Shown here: piece by piece, positions 26,714 through 39,019 of the stretch
How positions within the stretch are numbered: the first letter of the stretch is position 1
How the letters are laid out: every line of letters begins with the position of its first letter
From: Cynocephalus volans
Taxonomy: Eukaryota; Chordata; Mammalia; Dermoptera; Cynocephalidae
Assembly: GCF_027409185.1 (NCBI RefSeq)
Contig: NC_084462.1
Coordinates: forward strand, 29,425,577 to 29,489,576
Direction: 5' to 3'
Length of the DNA stretch: 64,000 nucleotides
Program-made: the position numbers and the translations under genes
Notes under the pieces: model-generated
The model's input: only the letters and a program-made list of their open reading frames with translations
Told to the model about the DNA's origin: nothing
Database searches by the model: none

Positions 26714-27062
26714 TTGCAATGACAAGATAGGAAATAAGTAGAGATTTAAGTTAAATTTTATGGTGACAGTTAGGTAAATGTGCAAAAAATTCTCTAATGT
26801 ATCCACACAGCAGTTATTATTAATTCAGTACTTTGATTTTTAAAAAATGCTCATAAAATGTTTGCCAAAAAATTCTCATGGCTTCTGATTTCAAGTTCTA
26901 CTTTAATTAAGGCTGAATCCAAGGCAATTAGAAATGACAATAATTTGTTTCCACTTTCCTGATCTACGCTTCTCATACCATCACATGACTTTCCTGCACA
27001 TAGATTTTCCTTAAACCTTAAGCATGTGGGATCCAGTACTGCATTCAGATGCCTTCTCTTCT
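26714..27062. other. Unassigned sequence
   Basis: AT-rich, no gene or named repeat visible. Confidence 0.4.
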
Positions 27063-27500
27063 TGTGGTAAAAAAATATATAACATAAGAATTTCCATTTT
27101 AAGCATTTTCAAACACACAACTTCATGGAATTAATTACATTCACAATGTTGTGTAACCACTACCTCTATCTTTTTCTAAAACTTTTTCATCATTCTGAAC
27201 ATAACTTTGTACCCATTAAGCAATAACTTTCCATTATTCCCACACACACCCCCTCCATTTCTGGTAACCTCTAATCTACCTCTATCTCTAAATTTATTTT
27301 CTTTTTAATTTATTTTTTCTTAATGGACCCATGATAATTATAGAGTACAATATGATGCTTGGTTACATTTACACTGTGTGCAACGATCGTGTCAGGGTGT
27401 TTAGCATATCCATCACCTCAAACATTTGTCACCTCTTTGTGTTGGGAACTGGTATCTTAATGATGGTTAAATCACAGATGTTTCTCCCGGAAGTCATGGA
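27063..27500 (-). mobile_element. Antisense L1 fragments, including an L1 3' end
   Basis: 27,063-27,280 (ATTTCCATTTTAAGCATTTT and TTGTACCCATTAAGC) is an old L1M-type segment. 27,290-27,500 is an antisense L1 3' UTR end (CATATCCATCACCTCAAACA, TTTGTGTTGGGAACTGG). The latter is the reverse of the 3' UTR seen in sense at 17,840-17,920. Confidence 0.7.
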
Positions 27501-27998
27501 CACTGCTCAAGTGAATTGATAGTAAGTTAAAAAAAAATTACCTGAGTAAAAGGCAGCATTGTCTTGAGTTAGACATGAAGACATCTGATGATGAGCAAGA
27601 ATCTCTGGGAGATCTTTTTATCTATTCTACCTTGGCAGGAGAGCAATGACCTTGGCAAACAAATCAGAATTTAGATCCCATAAGCTGTGTCTCTTTGGGG
27701 TCATCATCTGACCTTTGGGATGGCTTTGTACACTGAAATAAACTGTTCATTCAGCAAAACTGGCAGGACTCACTTATGGTTAGCAACATGTAAAAGTTGC
27801 TGGCTTAGAAAGCTTAAACTTTTTCCCAAAAAGCACACTGATCTGCAGCTTCCTTTAAGACCTCAGTGGTATTTGCCAGCTAACAGCTATAGAAGCAAAG
27901 CATGTGCTCCATAGAAGGCAAAATGCCTTGAATCCTCTGGAACTGGAAACTCTCTGCAACTGGAAACTCTCTGAAACACACTCCAGGGAGATGTGGCA
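27501..27998. other. Unassigned sequence
   Basis: No gene or recognised repeat. The direct repeat AACTGGAAACTCTCTG occurs twice at about 27,942-27,974. Confidence 0.4.
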
Positions 27999-28048
27999 GG
28001 GGTGGTATGTAGAATAATGACCCTCCAAAAAAGTTCACATCCTAATTC
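27999..28048 (+). mobile_element. 5' end of an MLT1-like LTR
   Basis: GTATGTAGAATAATGACCCT followed by TTCACATCCTAATTCTC matches the beginning of MLT1 LTRs. The rest of that LTR is missing after the L1, which meets MST sequence on its other side. Confidence 0.5.
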
Positions 28049-28300
28049 TCTTTTTAAAAATTTTTTATTGAAACATAGTTGGTTGTACATTTCTGTAGGG
28101 AACAGAGTTGAATATCAATACCTGTGTGTAATATGTGATGGGCAAAGCAGGATAATTAGCACATTCAACCTAATACAATGTAATCCTTTTTTGTGGTCTT
28201 TCACCAATTTCTCCCTTACTTCCCCTCCCCCTCCCTCTTTCCCACCTCTGGTAACCTCAGTTCTGTTCTCTCCTTTTGAAAGTTCAATTTATTATTGTGA

Positions 28301-28423
28301 TTCCTTCCTTCCTTCCTTCCTTCCTTCCTTCCTTCCTTCCTTCCTTCCTTCCTTCCTTCCTTCCTTCCTTCCTTCCTTCCTTCCTTCCTTCCTTCCTTCC
28401 TTCCTTCCTTCCTTCCTTCCTTC
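28301..28423. repeat. (TTCC)n microsatellite, about 30 copies
   Basis: Pure TTCC array of about 123 bp inside the L1 3' UTR. It creates an apparent SFLP-repeat open frame on the plus strand and an EGRK-repeat frame on the minus strand. Neither is a gene. Array length may be misassembled or polymorphic. Confidence 0.97.
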
Positions 28424-28424
28424 G

Positions 28425-31400
28425 TTTTCACTTATGAATGAAGACATGCAGTATTTCTCTTTCTTGCCTGGCTTATTTCACTTATAATTTCCTCTAAGTT
28501 CATCTATGCTGCTGAGAATGGCAGGATTTCTTTTTTTTTTATGGCAGAGTATTATTCCCTTTGTGTAAATATAACACATTTTCCTTACCTGGTCATCCAA
28601 CGATGGACATTTAGGTTGATTCCAACCCTTGGCTATTGTAAATAGAGCTGCCATAAACATGGGAGTGCAGGTGTCCCTTTGACATGATGATTTCCATTCC
28701 TTTGGGTATACACCCAATAGTGGGATTTCTGGATCATATGACAGTTCTAGCTGTAATTATTTGAGGAAACTCCACACCATTTTCCATAATGGCTGTACCA
28801 ATTTACAGTCCCACCAACAGTGTGAGAGGGATCCCTTTTCTCTACATCCTCACTGGTATTTGCTATTCTCTTTTTTTTTTGATAATAGCCAGTCTAACTG
28901 GGGTGAGATGATATCTCAATGTGGTTTTGATTTGTGTTTCCCTGATACTGAGTGATGCCGAGGATTTTTTCATGTATCTGTTGGCCATTTGAATATCTTT
29001 CTTTGAGTAATACTTATTCAGCTCTTTTGTCTTGTTTTTTTTTTTTTTTTTACTGTTGTTTGAGTTCTTTCTATATTCTGGATATTAATCCTTTGTCAGA
29101 TGCATAATTTGTAAATGTTTTCTCCCACTTTGTAGGTTGTCTTTTTGCTCTGTTCTTTGTTTCTTTTGCTGCACAGAAGCTTTTTAGCTTGGCAAAATCT
29201 CATTTGCTTATTTTTTCTTTTGTTGCCTGTGCTTTTGCAGTTGTATTCATAAAATCTTTGCCCTGTCCTACTTCCTGAAATGTTTTTGCTACATTTTCTT
29301 TTAAGAGTTTTATAGTTTCAGGTCCTATATTTAAGTCTTTAATCCATTTCGAGTTGATTTTAGTATACAGTAAGAGGTATGGGTTTAGTTTCTTTCCTCT
29401 ACATATGGATGTGAAGTTTTCCCAGCACCATTTATTGAAGAGGCAATCTTTTCCCCAATGTATGTTCTAGGTGCCTTTGTCAGAGATCAGTTGGCTGTAA
29501 TTATGTGGGTTGATTTCTGGATTCTCTGTTTTGTTCCATTGATCCAAGTGTTTGTTTTTATACCAGCACCATGCTGTTTTGGTTACTCTAACTTTGTAGT
29601 ATAATTTTAATGTTATGCCTCTGGATTTATTTTGCTCAGGATTGCTTTGGCTATTCAGGGTCTTTTGTTGTTCCATATGAATTTTAGGATTGTTTTTTCT
29701 ATTTTTGTGAATAATGTCATTGGTATTTTGATGGGATTGCATTGGATCTGCAGATTGCTTTGGGTAGTATGGACATTTTCACAATGTTAATTCTTCCAAC
29801 CCAAGTGCATGGAATGTCTTTCTATCTTTTTGTGTCCTCTTTTAATTTCTTTCAGTAGAGTTTTGTAGTTCTCATTGTAGCGATATTTCATCTCCTTTTG
29901 TAGGTCTCATTGTAGCGATATTTCATCTCCTTGGTTAACTTTATTCCTAGGTATATTATTTTTTTGGTGACTATTGTAAATGGCCTAGCTTTCTTGGTTT
30001 ATTTTTCTTTTAGTTCATTGTTGTAATATGGAAACACTACTGATATTTGCATGTTGATTTTGTATCTTGTAACTTCACTAAAATTGTTTATCAACTCTAA
30101 GAGATTTTTTTGTATAGTCTTTAGGCTTTTCTATATGTAGGATCATGTCATCTGCAAACAGGGACAATTTGACTTTGTCTTTTCCAATTTGGATGCCCTT
30201 TGTTTCTTTCTCTTGCCTGATTAATCTGGCTAAAACTTCCAGTACTATGTTAAATAGGAATGTTGAGTGTGGACATCTTTGTCTTGTTCCTGTTCTTAAG
30301 GGAAAAGAAAAAAAAAACTTTCAGTTTTTCCCCATTCAGGATGATATTGGTGGTGGGTTTTCAAATATAGCTTTTATTATGTTGAGATACTTTTCTTCTA
30401 TGCCTAATTTTCTGAGAGTCTTTATCATGAAGGGATGTTGAATTTTGTCAAATGCTTTTTCTATATCTGTAGAGATAATCATATGGTTTTTGTCCTTGAT
30501 TTTGTTGATGTGGTGTATCACATTTATTCACTTGCATATGTTGAGCCATCCTTGCATCCCAGGGATGAATCCCACTTAATCATGGTGAATAATTTTTTGT
30601 GATGTGTTGCTGTATTCTGATTGCTAATATTTTATTGAGGATTTTTGCATTTATGTTCATCAGAGATATTGGCCTATAGTTTTCTTTTCTGTCATATCTT
30701 CATCTGGTTTTGGTATCAGGGTGTTGCTGGCCTCATAGAATGAGTTTGGGGGAATGGCCCCTGCTTCAACTTTTTGGAATAGTTGGAGAATTGGTATTAA
30801 TTCCTCTTTAAATGTTTGGTATAATTCAGCAGTAAACCCATCGAATCCTGGGCTTTTCTTTGTTGGAAGACTGTTAATTATTGCTTCAGTCTGTTGGTGT
30901 TCTGTTCAGATTTTCTTTTTCTTCTTGATTTAGTCTCAGTAGTTTTTTTGCACCCAGAAATTCATCCATTTCCTCCAGGTTTTCAAATTTGTTGACATAT
31001 AGTTGTTTGTAATAGTCTTTAATGATTATTGGTATTTCTGTGGTGTCAGTTGTACTGTCTCCTTTTTCATTTCTGATTTCTATTATTTGTGTCTCCTCTC
31101 TTCTTCTTCTTTTTTTTTTAGTTTACTTAGCTAATGGTTTATCTATTTTGTTTATCTTCTCAGAAAACCAACTTTTTGTTTTATTGATCTTTTGTATCAT
31201 TTTTTGGGTCTCTATTTCATTTAGTTCTGCTCTGACCTTACTTGTTTCTTTCTGTCTACTAATTTTGGGATTGGATTGTTCTTGTTTTTCTAGTTCTTTG
31301 AGGTGTAGCATTAGGTTGTTTATTCAAAATCTTTCTATTCTTTTGGTGTAAGAATTCATTGCAATAAACTTCACTCTTAGTACTGCTTTTGTAGTATTCC

Positions 31401-32290
31401 ACAGGTTTTCATATGTTGTGTTTTTATTTTCATTAGTTAGTTTCAAGAAATTTTTTAGTTTCCTATTTAATTTCTTACTTGAATCATAGGTCATTCAGGA
31501 GCATGTTTAATTTCCATGAGTAGGTATAGTTTTCAGAGTTTCACTTGTTATTGATTTCTAGTTTTAATCTGTTGTGGTCTGAAAAGATACTTGAAGTGAT
31601 TTCAGTTTTTAAAAATTTGCTGAGACTTGATTTGTGACCTAACATGTAGTCTATCCTGGAGAATGTTCCATGTGCTGATGAGAAGAATGTATATTTTGTG
31701 GTTGTTGGCTGAAACGTTCTGTAGATATCTGCCAAGTCCAATTGGTCTAAAGTGTGGTTTAAATTCTGTGTTTCTCTGTTGATTTGTGGACTAGATAATT
31801 TGTCCAATGTTGAGAGAGAGGTGTTTAGGTCCCCAACTATTGTCATATTTGGGTTTATCTCTTTTGCAGGGTTTAATGGTGTTTGCTTTACACATCTGGG
31901 TGTTGGGATGCATACATATTTATGATTGTTATGTCTTGATAGGTAGATCCCTTTATAATTATGACATTGTTATGTCTTCTTGATAGATAGATCCCTTTAT
32001 CGTTATATAATGGCCTTGTTTGTCTCTTTTTATGGTTTTTGATTTAAAGTCTATTTTATATGATATAAGAATAGCTAGTCTGGCTCACTTTTGATTTACA
32101 TTTGTGTGTTATATCTTTTTCCATCCCTTCACTATTAGTCTGTGTATATCTTTACAGGTGAGGTGAATCTATTGTAGAAGGCATATAGTTGGGCCTACCT
32201 TTTTAATCTAATCAGCCAGTGTGTATCTTTTGAGTAGGGAATTTAATCCATTTACATTTAGGGTTATTATTGAAAAGTGTTGTTTTACTT
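28425..32290 (-). pseudogene. L1 ORF2 (endonuclease / reverse transcriptase) remnant
   Basis: In life the ORF2 protein nicks target DNA and reverse-transcribes L1 RNA. The N-terminal endonuclease lies at about 31,540-32,200, with VGDLN (metal-site loop), a YTFFSSAHGTFSRIDY block and the SDHN box near 31,560. The reverse transcriptase lies at about 29,900-31,000, with [11 protein letters not shown] near 30,450 and the catalytic FADD box at 30147-30158. The C-terminal segment ends near 28,425. Many frameshifts and stops break the frame, so it is inactive. Domain order follows the family exactly. Confidence 0.9.
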
Positions 32291-32299
32291 CTAGCATTT

Positions 32300-33340
32300 T
32301 ATCAATTTTTGTTTTGATGTTTTAATTACATTTTGTTTCTTTCTTTCCCATTATTGTTTGCCTTAAGTGTTTGCTGGTTTTTGAAGATGGTAAGATACAG
32401 TTTCTTTCTCTTTCTCATTTGCATTTTTGTTCTACCAGTGGGTTTTGTTCTTTCTTGTGTATTTATGGTAGTGATTATTGTTTTTTGGATTCCAGATGCC
32501 AGGCCCTCCTTGAGCATTTCTTCTAGGACTGATTGTGTGGTAGTGAACTCCCACAGTTTTTGTCTGGTAAATACACTATTTCTCCTACATTTCTGAAGGA
32601 TAGCCATGCTGAGTATAATATTCTTGCCTGACATTTTTTTCTTTTAGTATTTTGATTATATCATTCAATTTTCCTCTGGGTGGTAGAATTTTTGTTGAGA
32701 AATATGCTGTTAGTCTGACAGGGGCTCTCTTATAGGTGACTTGATCCTTTCCTCTTGCTGTTTTTAGTACTCTCTCTTTGTTTTTCAGTTTTGTCACTTT
32801 GATTCTAATGTGCCTCAGAGAGGACATTTTGGGATTGAATCTGTTTGTGGATCTTTGAGCCTCCTGGATCTGAAGGTTTGTGTCTCTTCCTATATCTGGG
32901 AAGTTCTCCATTATTATTTTGTTGTATGGGCTTTTAATGCCTTTTCCTTTTCCTCCCCTTCTGGAAATCTTAAGGTTTTCTGCTAGCTCTCTTAGATTTT
33001 CTTCATTTTTAAAACTTCTTTTTTCCTTTTTTTTTTGTTCACCTGGGTTATTTCAAAAAGACTACCTTCTAGATCAGAAATTCTTTCTTCTGTTTGCTCT
33101 AGCCTGCTGCTTAAGCTCTCAGTTGTGTTTTTTTGTTTTGTTGAATGACTCCTTCAGTTCCAGGAGTTATGCTACATTGTTTTTTAAAGTACTAATCTCT
33201 TTGTAAATTTCCCCCTTCATATACTGGATAGTTTTGCTCACTTCATTGTGTTCTCTAACTAAATCTTCTTGTATTTCATTCAGTTTCCTTAAGGATTTTA
33301 CTTGGAATTCCTTTTCAGTCATTTCAAGGGCTTCTGTCTA
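32300..33340 (-). pseudogene. L1 ORF1 (RNA-binding chaperone) remnant
   Basis: ORF1 protein is the trimeric RNA-binding chaperone of L1. A coiled-coil N-terminal stretch beginning near 33,322 (MTEKEFQVKSLRKLNEIQED) is followed by the RRM-type and C-terminal domains. These are split over two overlapping minus frames, about 32,585-32,911 and 32,326-32,634. A frameshift separates the two pieces. Family-typical residues include a basic C-terminal half. The true start codon is uncertain. Confidence 0.8.
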
Positions 33341-33827
33341 TGGGGTCTGGTACTAGATAGTTACTGTATTCTTTGTTGGTGTCATATTTTCTTGTTTTTT
33401 CTTATTTCTAGTATCTCTATGTTGATGTCTTATCATCTGGTAGAGCAGTTGCTTTTTCTACTACTCTAGAGTAGGCTTTGAGGAGAGAGGCTCCTGCAGA
33501 TGTGTTTTATATCGACTGTTGAGTAGGGTGTTTTGGTTTTGGTTCTGGGTGGAGGCAGTGGTGTAGTCTCCATATAGGTACTTCTGCCATATTAAGTGTT
33601 AGATGAAGGCCTCTGTGGCCTTGTCACTGGCCTTGTCACTGATTCCTTGCTGAGGTTATTGACACTGTGTGTATCGTCAAGGATGTGGGTGAGATATTGA
33701 ATTCTTGGGGTAAGTTCCTGTGTGATCTGTCACTCTTTGGTTGGGATGGGTGACCCTGAGCACACTTACTGGCACTCTGACTAGCTTCCCCAGGACCCTG
33801 ATAGGTGCACTAGGAACTTTCTTTCTT

Positions 33828-34082
33828 ACTCTGAAACCCTCTTGAATGGGACTAGTGCCCTTATAAAGAGACCCCAGACCCTCACTCTTTCTGCCACGTG
33901 GGGAGACAGTTAGGAGATGACTGTCTATGAACCTGGAAGAGGGTCTTCACCAGACACTAAATCTGCCAGCAGCTTATTCTTGGATTTCTTGGCCTCCAGA
34001 ACTGTGAAAAATAAATTTCTGTTGTTTATAAGACTCCCAGTCTATGGTATTCTGTTATAGCAACCCCAAATGGACTAAGACA
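33828..34082 (+). repeat. Truncated 5' MST LTR
   Basis: Begins mid-LTR at GAATGGGACTAGTGCCC and ends AAATGGACTAAGACA. The 5' part is lost at the L1 junction. Confidence 0.8.
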
Positions 34083-35416
34083 AAAGTGGTACCAAGAAGT
34101 GAGGGTACTGCTGTAACAAATACCTAACAATATGAAAGTGGCTTTGGAACTGGGTAATGGCTAGGGGCTGGAAGAGTTTTGAGAAACATGCTAGAAAAAG
34201 TCTGCATTGCCTGAATGCACCATTAAGGGTAATTCTGGTGAGGACCCAAAAAGAAAAAGAGAGAACTTGCAGAGAAAGCCTTAGTCTTCTCAGAATACCT
34301 AAGAAATCCTAAACAGAATATTGTTAGGAATAAGGCCATTCTGATGAGGTCTCAAACAGAAATGAAGAACATGTTATCTGACACTTGTTATAAAATGGCA
34401 AAAACTTGGCTAAACTGTACTCATATTCTAGTGTTTATAGAATGTAGAACTTGGGAGTGATGAAATTTGGATACTTGGCTGAGAAAATCTCTAAGTAAAG
34501 TGTTGAAGAAGTGGCTTTTCTTGACTGCTTATGGTAAAATAGGAGTGGAGAGAATTGAATTGAAGACAAAATTGTTAAGCAAAAAAGGAGCCAGAATTTA
34601 AATGTTTGGAAAATTCTCAGCCTATCCATATTGAAAAGAATGAGAATACCTGTTTAGGAAACAACACTGAAGGTATGTGGTCAAGCAACCCTTTGATAAG
34701 GAGATTAGTGTTTGTATCAACCACTGACTTGATTAGCCACTCCAGCAGGAAAACTGCCAATTTAAACTGAAGAAGAAAAGCCTGTTTACTCCTTGGATTT
34801 GACAGGACAGGACCATAGAGCTATTGGGCTGCAAATGTACACTATTCTTCAAGACAAAGAAGAATACTCTGGCTCAAAGCCATGGGGGCAGGACTGCCCA
34901 ACAGAGCCCTGGGGGTGCAACCTCTGCTGGGTAGTGTCATGAGGCCAGAACCTCTGCTTCAGTGTGTCTAGAAGGTGGGACCACCACCCCTGCAGGTCTG
35001 GAAGGCTGGACCTTCACCCCAGCAGGTCCAGAGTGCAAAGCAAAAAGCCAAAGAGGATTTTTTTTTTTGAGCCCTTAATATCTCAATGTGTTTGTCTTGT
35101 GACCTGTTGCCCCTTTCTTCTTCCTTCTTTCTCCATTTTGGAACGAGAATGTTTATCCTATGCCTGTCCCATCATTGTATTTTGAAAGCACATAACATGT
35201 TTGATTTCACAGGTTCACAGCTGGGGAGGAATTTGCCTGAGGAGGAATCATATGTTGAATCTCACTATATTTAATTTAGATCAAATTTAGATGAGACCTT
35301 GGACTTAGGCTTTAATGTTGAGACTGGACTAAGTTAATATTTTGGAGACTATAGGGATGAAATGAATATATTTTGCATATGAGAAGGATATACATTTTGG
35401 GAGTCCAGGGCAGAAT

Positions 35417-35768
35417 CCAATAGACTGAATGTTTGTGTACCCCCTAAATTCATATATTGAAACCTAATTCCCAATGTGATGGTATTTGGAGGTGGGGTCT
35501 TTGGGAAATTATTAGGTCATGACAGTGGATCTCCGATGTCATGGATGGAATTAGTGTCCTTATAAACTTGTCCTCTTCCTGCCATGTGAAGACACAGCAA
35601 GAAGACAGCTGCCCATCAATCAGGAAGCAGCCCTCACTAGACATTGAATCTGCCAGTGCCTTGACCTTGGCCTTTCCAGCCTCCAGAACTATGAGAAATA
35701 AGTTTCTGTTGTTGATAAGCCACCCCGTCTATGGTATTCTGTTATAGCAGCCCAAATGGACTAAGAAA
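35417..35768 (+). repeat. 3' MST LTR
   Basis: Starts near AATAGACTGAATGTTTGTG. It contains AATTCATATATTGAAACC and CCAGCCTCCAGAACTATGAG and ends CCAAATGGACTAAGAAA. Confidence 0.85.
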
Positions 35769-35871
35769 AAGAGTATTGAAATTGCTTTGGAGATAAACCT
35801 CATTTTGAAAAAGCCCCCAATGCAATTAACATTTACATCAAGTTAATGAATTGAAGAACATGGTGTTTATA

Positions 35872-36320
35872 TTAGCTTGCAAGAGCTGCCATAATAAAGT
35901 ACCATGAACTAGTGGTTTACACAATAGAAATTTATTGGCTTGCAGTTCTGGAGGCTAGAAGTCTGAGTTCAAGGTATTAGCAGGGTTGGTTCCTTCTGAG
36001 GGCCGTGAGGGAGAATCTGCTCCAGCCCTCTCTCCTAGCTTCTGGAGGTTTGCTGGCAAGCTGGTGTTCCTTGGCTTGTAGATGCATCACCCAATCTCTG
36101 CTTTCAGATTTGCCTGGTGCTCTGCCTGCAAGTGTGTCTGTCTCTGTGTCCACATTTTCCCTTTTTATAAGGCCATCAGTTACATTGGATTACAATCCAC
36201 CCTAATAACCTCATTTTAACTTGATTACCTCTTTTAAGACCCTATCACAAAATAATGTAACAATCTGAGGTACTGGGAGTTAGTTTTTTGGAAGGAGGTT
36301 GTAATTCATCCTCTGACAGT
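35872..36320 (-). mobile_element. MLT1-type MaLR LTR, antisense
   Basis: Antisense MLT1 signature: GAAATTTATTGGCTTGCAGT, TTCTGGAGGCTAGAAGTC, CCTAATAACCTCATTTTAAC, AAGACCCTATCACAAAATAA. Opposite in orientation to the adjacent MST element. Confidence 0.8.
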
Positions 36321-37624
36321 TTTCCAGAATTAGAAATATTAGTAAAGTATGAATACTTGGCTTCTGGTAAGTTAGCTTTGTGGTTATTTCTAGTATGGAA
36401 AGAAGGTTGATCTTTTGATCCTTCTGCTTTCTAATAAGTAACTGCCCCTCTGGACTCAGTTTCCTTTCCTGTAACTACAAATTGTGGATGAGATGATCAC
36501 TGAGTGCCTTTCTTTCTCTGACATCTGACAACTCTATGATTAGAGTAAATAGTAATTTACATTTATGAAATACTCTACAGTTTACTAAGCATTCTAAGGA
36601 CATTTAATGAACTATGTTGGGTACCTATTATCTCCTCTCTGTTTTACAGTTACAGAGAGATAAGTGATTTGTCCAGCCTTTAGCTGCTGGTAACAGCCGT
36701 CTCCTGCAACCACATGTTGAGCTCAGTCTTCTATAACACAGCTCCAAATTTTCTGAGGCTAAAGCCATAAAATGTTTCAGAAAATTAACATCCGCATCTT
36801 GTAACAATAATTAATGATATGATTTAAAATTTCTACAAAATGTCAGAATGTGGCATTTGACCCAACTGCATGGCCTGACACACCAGAACATTTTAAAATA
36901 AAACCTTTCTGTGATCTTAATACTGGGATTGCAAAACTTGAAATATCACACACTACCACCTTTTAGACATTGCACAAAAGTGAATCACTTAAGGTTATCA
37001 GTAATTATCTCTATTATAAATGTCTTTCCTTAGAGAAAAGAAATGTATTAGGACTAGTGAATTTTTAAGTTAATTTATTTTTCGAGGCTTGAGGAGCCAA
37101 CTGGCTTATTTCTACTCAAAAAATAGAAAGCATAAAAGGCTCATGCAGTTGGGAGTGTTTGAGAACACCGTTGAGAGAAAAGAAGAAAGCCAGCCCAATT
37201 TTTAATTTTATGAAATCTGCTTTTGTTGATTTTACTGGATGCTATTTACAATAACAATAAGCAACCTTCTTCCAGACAAATGAATACACAACCCAAGGAC
37301 ATTGCATTTTGGTTCTAAAATTAACAATTGTCTCTACCATCAAAACACTAGCCCTATAAGATGCAAGTTCCATGCCAGGCTTAGTGCGAGGTGCACACAT
37401 GAGTGATATGGGCTTGAATTTGAGGATCTAGCAGTCGTAATGACATTGAGTCTGCAGAGAGTGAGATGGGTGGTGGGAGTGGCCCGCTCAGCTCGTTGTG
37501 GGGATTTTGCGAAGGGAGAATTCCCTGTGTGCTGTTCCAGTGGGACAGGGGGTTTCATTTAGTGAAGTGACAGCTGAGTGGCTCTTAAAGGTTGGGTGTG
37601 ATTTTGGGATGAGGAGGTATGTAA
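36321..37624. other. Unassigned, with MIR/L2 traces
   Basis: 36,420-36,545 resembles a MIR3/L2 fragment (CTGTAACTACAAATTGTGGA near ATGAGATGATCACTGAG). 36,548-36,720 is an antisense MIR (CTGTTTTACAGTTACAGAGA). The rest, 36,720-37,624, has no visible gene or repeat. Confidence 0.5.
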
Positions 37625-39019
37625 AGGAAGGGCATTAACATTTGCTGAGCACCTATTATCCACCAGGCATTGTACTAGGATTTGGCATAGTATAGGAAAT
37701 GACCTCATATGGGTCTGAAGCTGGGGCATGCTGGGGGGTTATGATGGTGAGACTGGCTTCTCCTCAGTCATCCTCACTGTAATTCCTCAGGAATGGGTGG
37801 GGCGGCTGTGCATCAGGTACCTGCAGGTGCCAGGTCAGGTGATCAGGTGGGAGAGAGTTGGGAGGGGATAAGCCCCGGTGCCCAAGGCCTGGGAAATTCT
37901 TCCCACCTGGGGAGTCCTCACCCTGAGCGAGGGGAGTGGTTCCCGTGGGAACGCTGGGGGTGCAGGACGCTGTGCTTCCATCTGGGAACACTCTGTGCCC
38001 ATCTCTGTACATTCCCATACCTCTACCACGAAAGACACTTGAAGTCTATCTGTGTTAACTGACTCTTTTCATCAACCACATCATCGTTCCATTGTGACAA
38101 ACATGCTCCTGAACTATTTTATTCGATCTGCATGAAAATCACTCTACCCACGGTTGGCCAACAGCCAAAGGCCACCAGAAACACCCCTGTAGTGAACACA
38201 GATTTATCTCTTGCCACAGCAAGGAACCAGCATACGACAGGGAACCATGAGGCATCTCAGAAAGGAGGATGCTCAGAAGGGAGACAGTCAGCCACTTCAT
38301 CCTTGTAACATGTGAGTCCATGTGGAGTTACTCGTCAGTCAGTTTGTCTGAGGCCTTCTTTTGGAACATTTAGATCTCAATGAAAAGGTGTTCAAAGAGT
38401 TTAAGTTTGGATAGGTTGTGATAAACATCTTCGTTTTGGTTGGGTACAGTTTTATTTGCTCTGTGAGTCTTGGAGTGATCTGTTGTGAAGAACGTTGTTG
38501 TTTGTCTTTCAAGCCTCAGTTTCCCCATTCACAACCGAGCTGCCAGCATGACAGCTCTTCATGTTCTTGTTACTCACTCAGAAACTGAGGCTTGGAAAGG
38601 TTAAGTAATTGCCCAGTGACAGTGAACCTAGGTCTAGAAAAGGCTCACAAGTAGTGTAAGTTGGTGGGAAGGCAGAGCCGGAGAAGCTTGGATGCGGGGT
38701 GAGCCTGGCCAGGCAGATGGGGCCAGTGGAGGACAGCCTGAAGTGTCACGCTTGGGAGCCTACATCTTATGCCCAGGCAATGCCCAGCCATTGAGGTTGT
38801 TTGGACGGTGCTGAGATATGGTCCTACCTGAAGGTCAGAGCTCTGTGTCCCGGGGACTAAACACTATAGGGAGCAGGCTGAGAGACTGTTACAAAACTAA
38901 CTGGAATGGTAAGTAATTCTCTGAGACAGCTAAACTATATCCCAGAGAAGAAAACAAACAATCCAACGTAGATGCTGATAATTCAGCACCACATTGTCCT
39001 GTGATTCTTAATGCTGGAA
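37625..39019. other. Unassigned, GC-richer, with MIR fragments
   Basis: 37,630-37,690 (TTGCTGAGCACCTATTATCC) and 38,570-38,650 (GAAACTGAGGCTTGGAAAGG) are antisense MIR-type pieces. 37,780-38,060 is GC-rich with open frames on both strands but no splice context or recognised domain. No CpG island is obvious. Confidence 0.45.

Larger units (their letters stand above)
28049..33827 (-). mobile_element. Nearly full-length but degenerate antisense L1
   Basis: On the minus strand this runs 5' UTR (about 33,340-33,827), ORF1 (about 32,300-33,340), ORF2 (about 28,425-32,290) and 3' UTR (28,049-28,424). The 3' UTR has an expanded TTCC tetranucleotide array. Order and length are those of a complete mammalian L1. 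All ORFs carry many stops and frameshifts. Small internal tandem duplications occur near 29,880-29,935, 31,928-32,001 and 33,618-33,645. No matching TSD was found. Confidence 0.9.
33828..35768 (+). mobile_element. MST MaLR element with truncated 5' LTR
   Basis: Partial 5' LTR (33,828-34,082, missing about the first 130 bp), internal region (34,083-35,416) and complete 3' LTR (35,417-35,768). The same internal signature as the 8.5-kb copy appears at 34,083 (AAAGTGGTACCAAGAAGTGA) and 34,140. The upstream LTR part is absent where the antisense L1 begins. Confidence 0.85.

Noticed and set aside
27993..28487. Long plus-strand frame with SFLP repeats and its minus-strand EGRK counterpart
   Set aside because: Both are translations of the TTCC microsatellite and surrounding L1 3' UTR.
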